This document shows positions 61,244-64,000 of a DNA stretch of 64,000 bases, piece by piece. The DNA is from Solicoccozyma terricola (lineage: Eukaryota > Basidiomycota > Tremellomycetes > Filobasidiales > Piskurozymaceae): assembly GCA_001600875.1 (NCBI GenBank), contig BCLD01000009.1, forward strand, positions 506,995 through 570,994, read 5' to 3'. Within the stretch, counting starts at the first letter, position 1; the number at the start of each line of letters is the position of its first letter. The notes under the pieces were generated by a model. The model was not told where the DNA came from. It saw nothing but the letters and a program-made list of their open reading frames with translations, and did not search any database. A program made the translations under genes and the position numbers.

Positions 61244-62336
61244 GGATATCAACCAACGACCATGTACGTACCTTTCCATTTGTAATGTGACACCATTGTT
61301 CGACGTTGTTACGGTCATCTGAAGAAATTGGAAATCAACAGTCATTAGCACAGAGATCTTCAAGGATCCTAATCGAAAGGTGACACTCACGGCTGATGTG
61401 CACGAGTAACAGGAATGGGAGGAATGGGATGAATGGGAGGTGGACGTAATAAGTTCGCACGAAATCAGTATCAGTATACACACGACGGGAAGTTCTTTTC
61501 ACCTGTAGGAAAACAACTCACCTAGATCCTAACGAGATGAAGGGTAAAAGATCGAAAAAGGAATATTTGTTTTTCATATCAGCCAAAACCTTTTGAAAAT
61601 GCCCAATTTCGACTTTCACACCTCGAAAGCATCACCGAATATTCGATGTTCCCCCCAAAAAAACAACGACGCTCACCTATTATCAACACCATTTTCCCCC
61701 TAATAAAATCCCAAACCTCACTATCCTCCCCTCCATCTCCATGTACTGCTCCAATCTCACTAGCATTCCTATCAATCACAGCTACTGTATACCTCGGTGC
61801 AGCTCGTGCTAATGCCCATGGTGGAATAGTAGCTACTTCACCGAGTTGGAATTGAGGGAAGGGAAGAGTACCATATTCGAAGGTATCAAGAGGTGGAGTT
61901 GACTCGATTTCATCTCTTCGATTGATATCGTTCTTCGTCGTCGTCGTTGTTGATAATGATGATCGTTTTTCTGAATCTGAATCAAAGGACGAACGATCTT
62001 CAAGGATTTCTAAAACCTCTGCTGATGTTATCTCCTTTTTCACTTGTCCTCCTCCTCCCACTCCCACTCCCAACCCCATCACCTCCTTTTCCGATTCACC
62101 AGTCCCAATAATCACTTCCCCTTCCAACGTCCTAACAGCATCAAGTACATCCATTTCATCGAATGGAAGCCATCTTGTATCTCTAACATCAGGTGCGTAC
62201 CATATCATGCCATTTCGCATGAATGGATCGGATGGACAGGTTGGGATTGAACATGTTGTGCTTGACGAGGAGGAGGAGGAAGAGGCGGTGAATGTGAATG
62301 GAAGTCGTTGTCGAACATCACCAAGAACTGATGCGA

Positions 62337-62371
<35 letters not shown>

Positions 62372-62563
62372 GTATTAGCGTTTTGGGATAAGGATCACTT
62401 GTTCTGATTGATTCATAAAAGTTTTCGTTTCTCACCGACTATTACTCTGCCATTGAGAGATATCTATGAGTGTCAGTGTGAATACTCCTAACGTCAATAG
62501 AACACCAAGTGATCGCATAGGTCTAGCTGTGAATGACCCCAGGACACCATTGTGTGGTATCAT
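60100..62563 (-). CDS. SGNH / PC-esterase-like type II membrane protein
   Basis: Exons I can place: 62563-62446, 62327-61677, 61318-61268, 61158-61050, 60959-60776, 60680-60385, 60309-60253 and 60169-60100; phases agree across all of them. A signal-anchor span (SLGVLLTLGVFTLTLI) is followed by a luminal domain: TCSIPTCPSDPFMRNG, MVLIIG then DRNNVEQWCHI (SGNH block-I-like with an R-N-N), WGGHTGGFCHIAWLNF, a WTRPELVIFSSLFWDEALF block and YYDGDQHFPEGFSTYIF with a candidate Asp/His pair. The layout resembles the PC-esterase clan (Cas1/TBL type), so O-acyl transfer on glycans is a guess. The G-D-S serine region is unresolved: 61676-61319 probably hides one or more tiny exons (GATCTAG at about 61534 lies between perfect splice signals). 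Three of its introns carry sense-strand poly-C. Confidence 0.6.
61186..61242. repeat. 57-nt poly-G (poly-C on the gene's sense strand)
   Basis: Uninterrupted G run inside an intron of the esterase-like gene. The true length is uncertain, because homopolymers this long are hard to assemble. Confidence 0.9.
62338..62370. repeat. 33-nt poly-G (poly-C on the gene's sense strand)
   Basis: Second long G run in the same gene, in its first intron, ten bases upstream (sense) of the acceptor region at 62328. Confidence 0.9.
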
Positions 62564-63239
62564 GGCGGGAGGGAGGAGATAGTGGTGGTGGTGCTGCTGC
62601 TGCTGCTGCTGCTACTGGCACTGCCACTGCCACTGCTAGTCGATGGATACGAGGACTGGATCAACAATACACACACTCTCTCTCTGTATTTCTTGTTTCG
62701 ACATTCAAGCTTTCCCATCTTCCAGAACCGGCGCGTGGGCGTAACGCCCCTGCAATTAATTGAATGGAATAACGCGGATGAGCAATGAGCATAGAAGGGA
62801 ACAAAAGTCACCAGAGATGAGGATCAAAGGCCACCATTTGGTTTGCTAGAGAACGACAAATGATGAGAAGTGTGGACAAGTTTTCTCTACTTGGGAACCA
62901 GGCATGCACCACCCTCACCTCGTCCCTGGCTCACCAACCATCGCTCACCAGTTATTGCCCAGTACGCAGTGATGCCAGCTGTTCTCACGGTGACCACCTG
63001 CCCCTGGCCCTCGCTCACCCGACAATGACGTGGCATTCCCCCTTCCCTCCCCACCCCTCTCCCTGCCATCACGATGACGTGTCATTCGCCAACTATCCGG
63101 GAATCATCCGACGCGTCTGTCCGTGGGGCAGAGGTGGGATCTTGTTTATATCGCCAGTATCCATCCATCCACATCCCACATTAAACCAACTCACTCTCAC
63201 ACACACACACACACACACGCAACACACGCGACACACACA
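62564..63239. promoter_or_regulatory. divergent promoter: esterase-like gene / UDP-glucose epimerase
   Basis: 676 bp. A triplet/hexamer repeat tract (GGT, GCT, then CTGCCA units) lies at about 62582-62637. A (CA)n-rich leader at about 63197-63239 abuts the UGE1 ATG. CCATCC and CACC words abound. No gene is supported. Confidence 0.5.
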
Positions 63240-64000
63240 ATGTCCTCATCCTCATCTCCCAAGGTCAGTTGATCGATCGGTCGGTCTGTTTACCAGTCGT
63301 CGTCTACACATACTGACCCGGTTTTTGCCATTACATTCAAAAACACATGGTATACAGAAAGTTATCGTCACAGGTGGAGCAGGATACATTGGTACGTGAT
63401 CTTCCTCCCATCTCAATCTCAATCCTCAATAGTTGTTAACAACATCTTTCCATCGCTTCGGATTCCCTTCCCTTTGCACTTACCCTTCCCTCCCCTTCCC
63501 TTCCCTTCGTCAGGCTCTCACGTAGTCGTCTCTCTCCTTCTCACGCGTCAATACAAAGTCATCGTATTAGACAACTATCATAATTCATTTCCAACAAGTT
63601 TGAAAAGATGTGAAGAGATTGCACTTGCGGAATTAGGGTGAGCCCTTTTTCGTCTCTCGGAAGGAATTCCGTGTCACGGAAAACGTATATGAAAGTTGGG
63701 AATACTGATTTCTGGAGTTCTCCCCCCGCCCCTCCCTTCCCCCTTTCTTAAATCTTCCTCCCTTTATCTACCATACACTCCACACCCCCCCCCCCCCAAC
63801 CCCCCTCTTCCATCCCTTATTCCCCCACAGCACCAACGCCTCTCAAGCAGAGAAAGATCTATGTCATCCAACATCCATCAAATGCGACCTTAACGATGAA
63901 TCAGCAGTTCGTGGTGTTTTCCAAAAGTATGCAGAGGAAGGAGAAGGAGAAGGGATTTGGGGGGTGCTTCCTCAACGCGTAATCGACCACAGATTCGTTC
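63240..64000 (+). CDS. UGE1: UDP-glucose 4-epimerase (partial)
   Basis: The N-terminal part runs off the window. Exons: 63240-63263, 63358-63391, 63514-63637 and 63831 onward. [20 protein letters not shown] is the NAD-binding Rossmann motif, and [19 protein letters not shown] is the next conserved block; [18 protein letters not shown] follows. It interconverts UDP-glucose and UDP-galactose (Leloir pathway, supplying galactose for wall/capsule glycans). The fourth exon probably ends at a GTGCTT donor near 63964, after GIWG, so the last bases shown may be intron. Intron 3 has a C13 run (63785-63797). The usual length is about 350-370 residues; roughly a third is present. Strong assignment despite truncation. 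Confidence 0.9.

Noticed and set aside
61050..61256. proline-rich frame across the poly-G run
   Set aside because: Poly-Pro is only the translation of poly-C; the run lies in an intron.
1..64000. CRISPR array, insertion sequence, prophage or viral genes
   Set aside because: No regularly spaced repeats, transposase, integrase or capsid-like frames; the gene set is entirely eukaryotic.

Overview
This window is nuclear DNA from a fungus, most likely a basidiomycetous yeast of the Tremellomycetes (Cryptococcus/Kwoniella-like). That placement is inferred from gene architecture, not from a database search. Genes lie on both strands 100-500 bp apart. Nearly every one is broken by many short introns (about 50-120 nt, mostly GTRAGT...YAG), promoters are CT/CA-rich, and the proteins are eukaryotic. 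I rebuilt gene models by following splice signals and codon phase exon by exon; most close without a phase error.

Layout. 1-9.6 kb: SOF1 (partial), a SUZ/SUZ-C protein, an unrecognised Ser-rich protein, a 2.7 kb gap, and a TB2/DP1/HVA22 membrane protein. 9.8-16 kb: a gamma-butyrobetaine-dioxygenase-like enzyme, a MIM2-like mitochondrial import factor and the CAF-1 WD40 subunit CAC2. 16-25 kb: SGD1/NOM1, choline-phosphate cytidylyltransferase PCT1 and the SRP receptor alpha subunit SRP101. 25-35 kb: HOM2, a carboxy-muconate cyclase-like propeller, mitoribosomal uS15m and a 24-exon AMP deaminase. 35-46 kb: an NT-C2 protein, a SPO7-like protein with an apparent frameshift, an ERD1/EXS protein, an unexplained 1.5 kb, a glycosyltransferase-like type II membrane protein and a tartrate/D-malate dehydrogenase. 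47-60 kb: a nuclear PrxQ/BCP-type peroxiredoxin, an F-box/LRR-like protein, a class II aldolase, HRI1, and a 2OG-Fe(II) oxygenase divergent from an amino-acid permease. 60-64 kb: an SGNH/PC-esterase-like membrane protein with very long poly-C introns and UDP-glucose 4-epimerase (partial).

The genes do not form an operon or an obvious biosynthetic cluster. Functional links are modest: several act in ribosome biogenesis and ER/lipid biology (SOF1, SGD1; PCT1, SPO7, SRP101, ERD1), and the 52-60 kb stretch is enriched in small-molecule catabolism and uptake.

I found no CRISPR array, tRNA, rRNA, transposase or virus. The most notable observations are structural: micro-exons, sense-strand C-tract introns, GC-AG introns, a repeat-filled intron, a probable homopolymer frameshift, and a few stretches that may hold undescribed genes.
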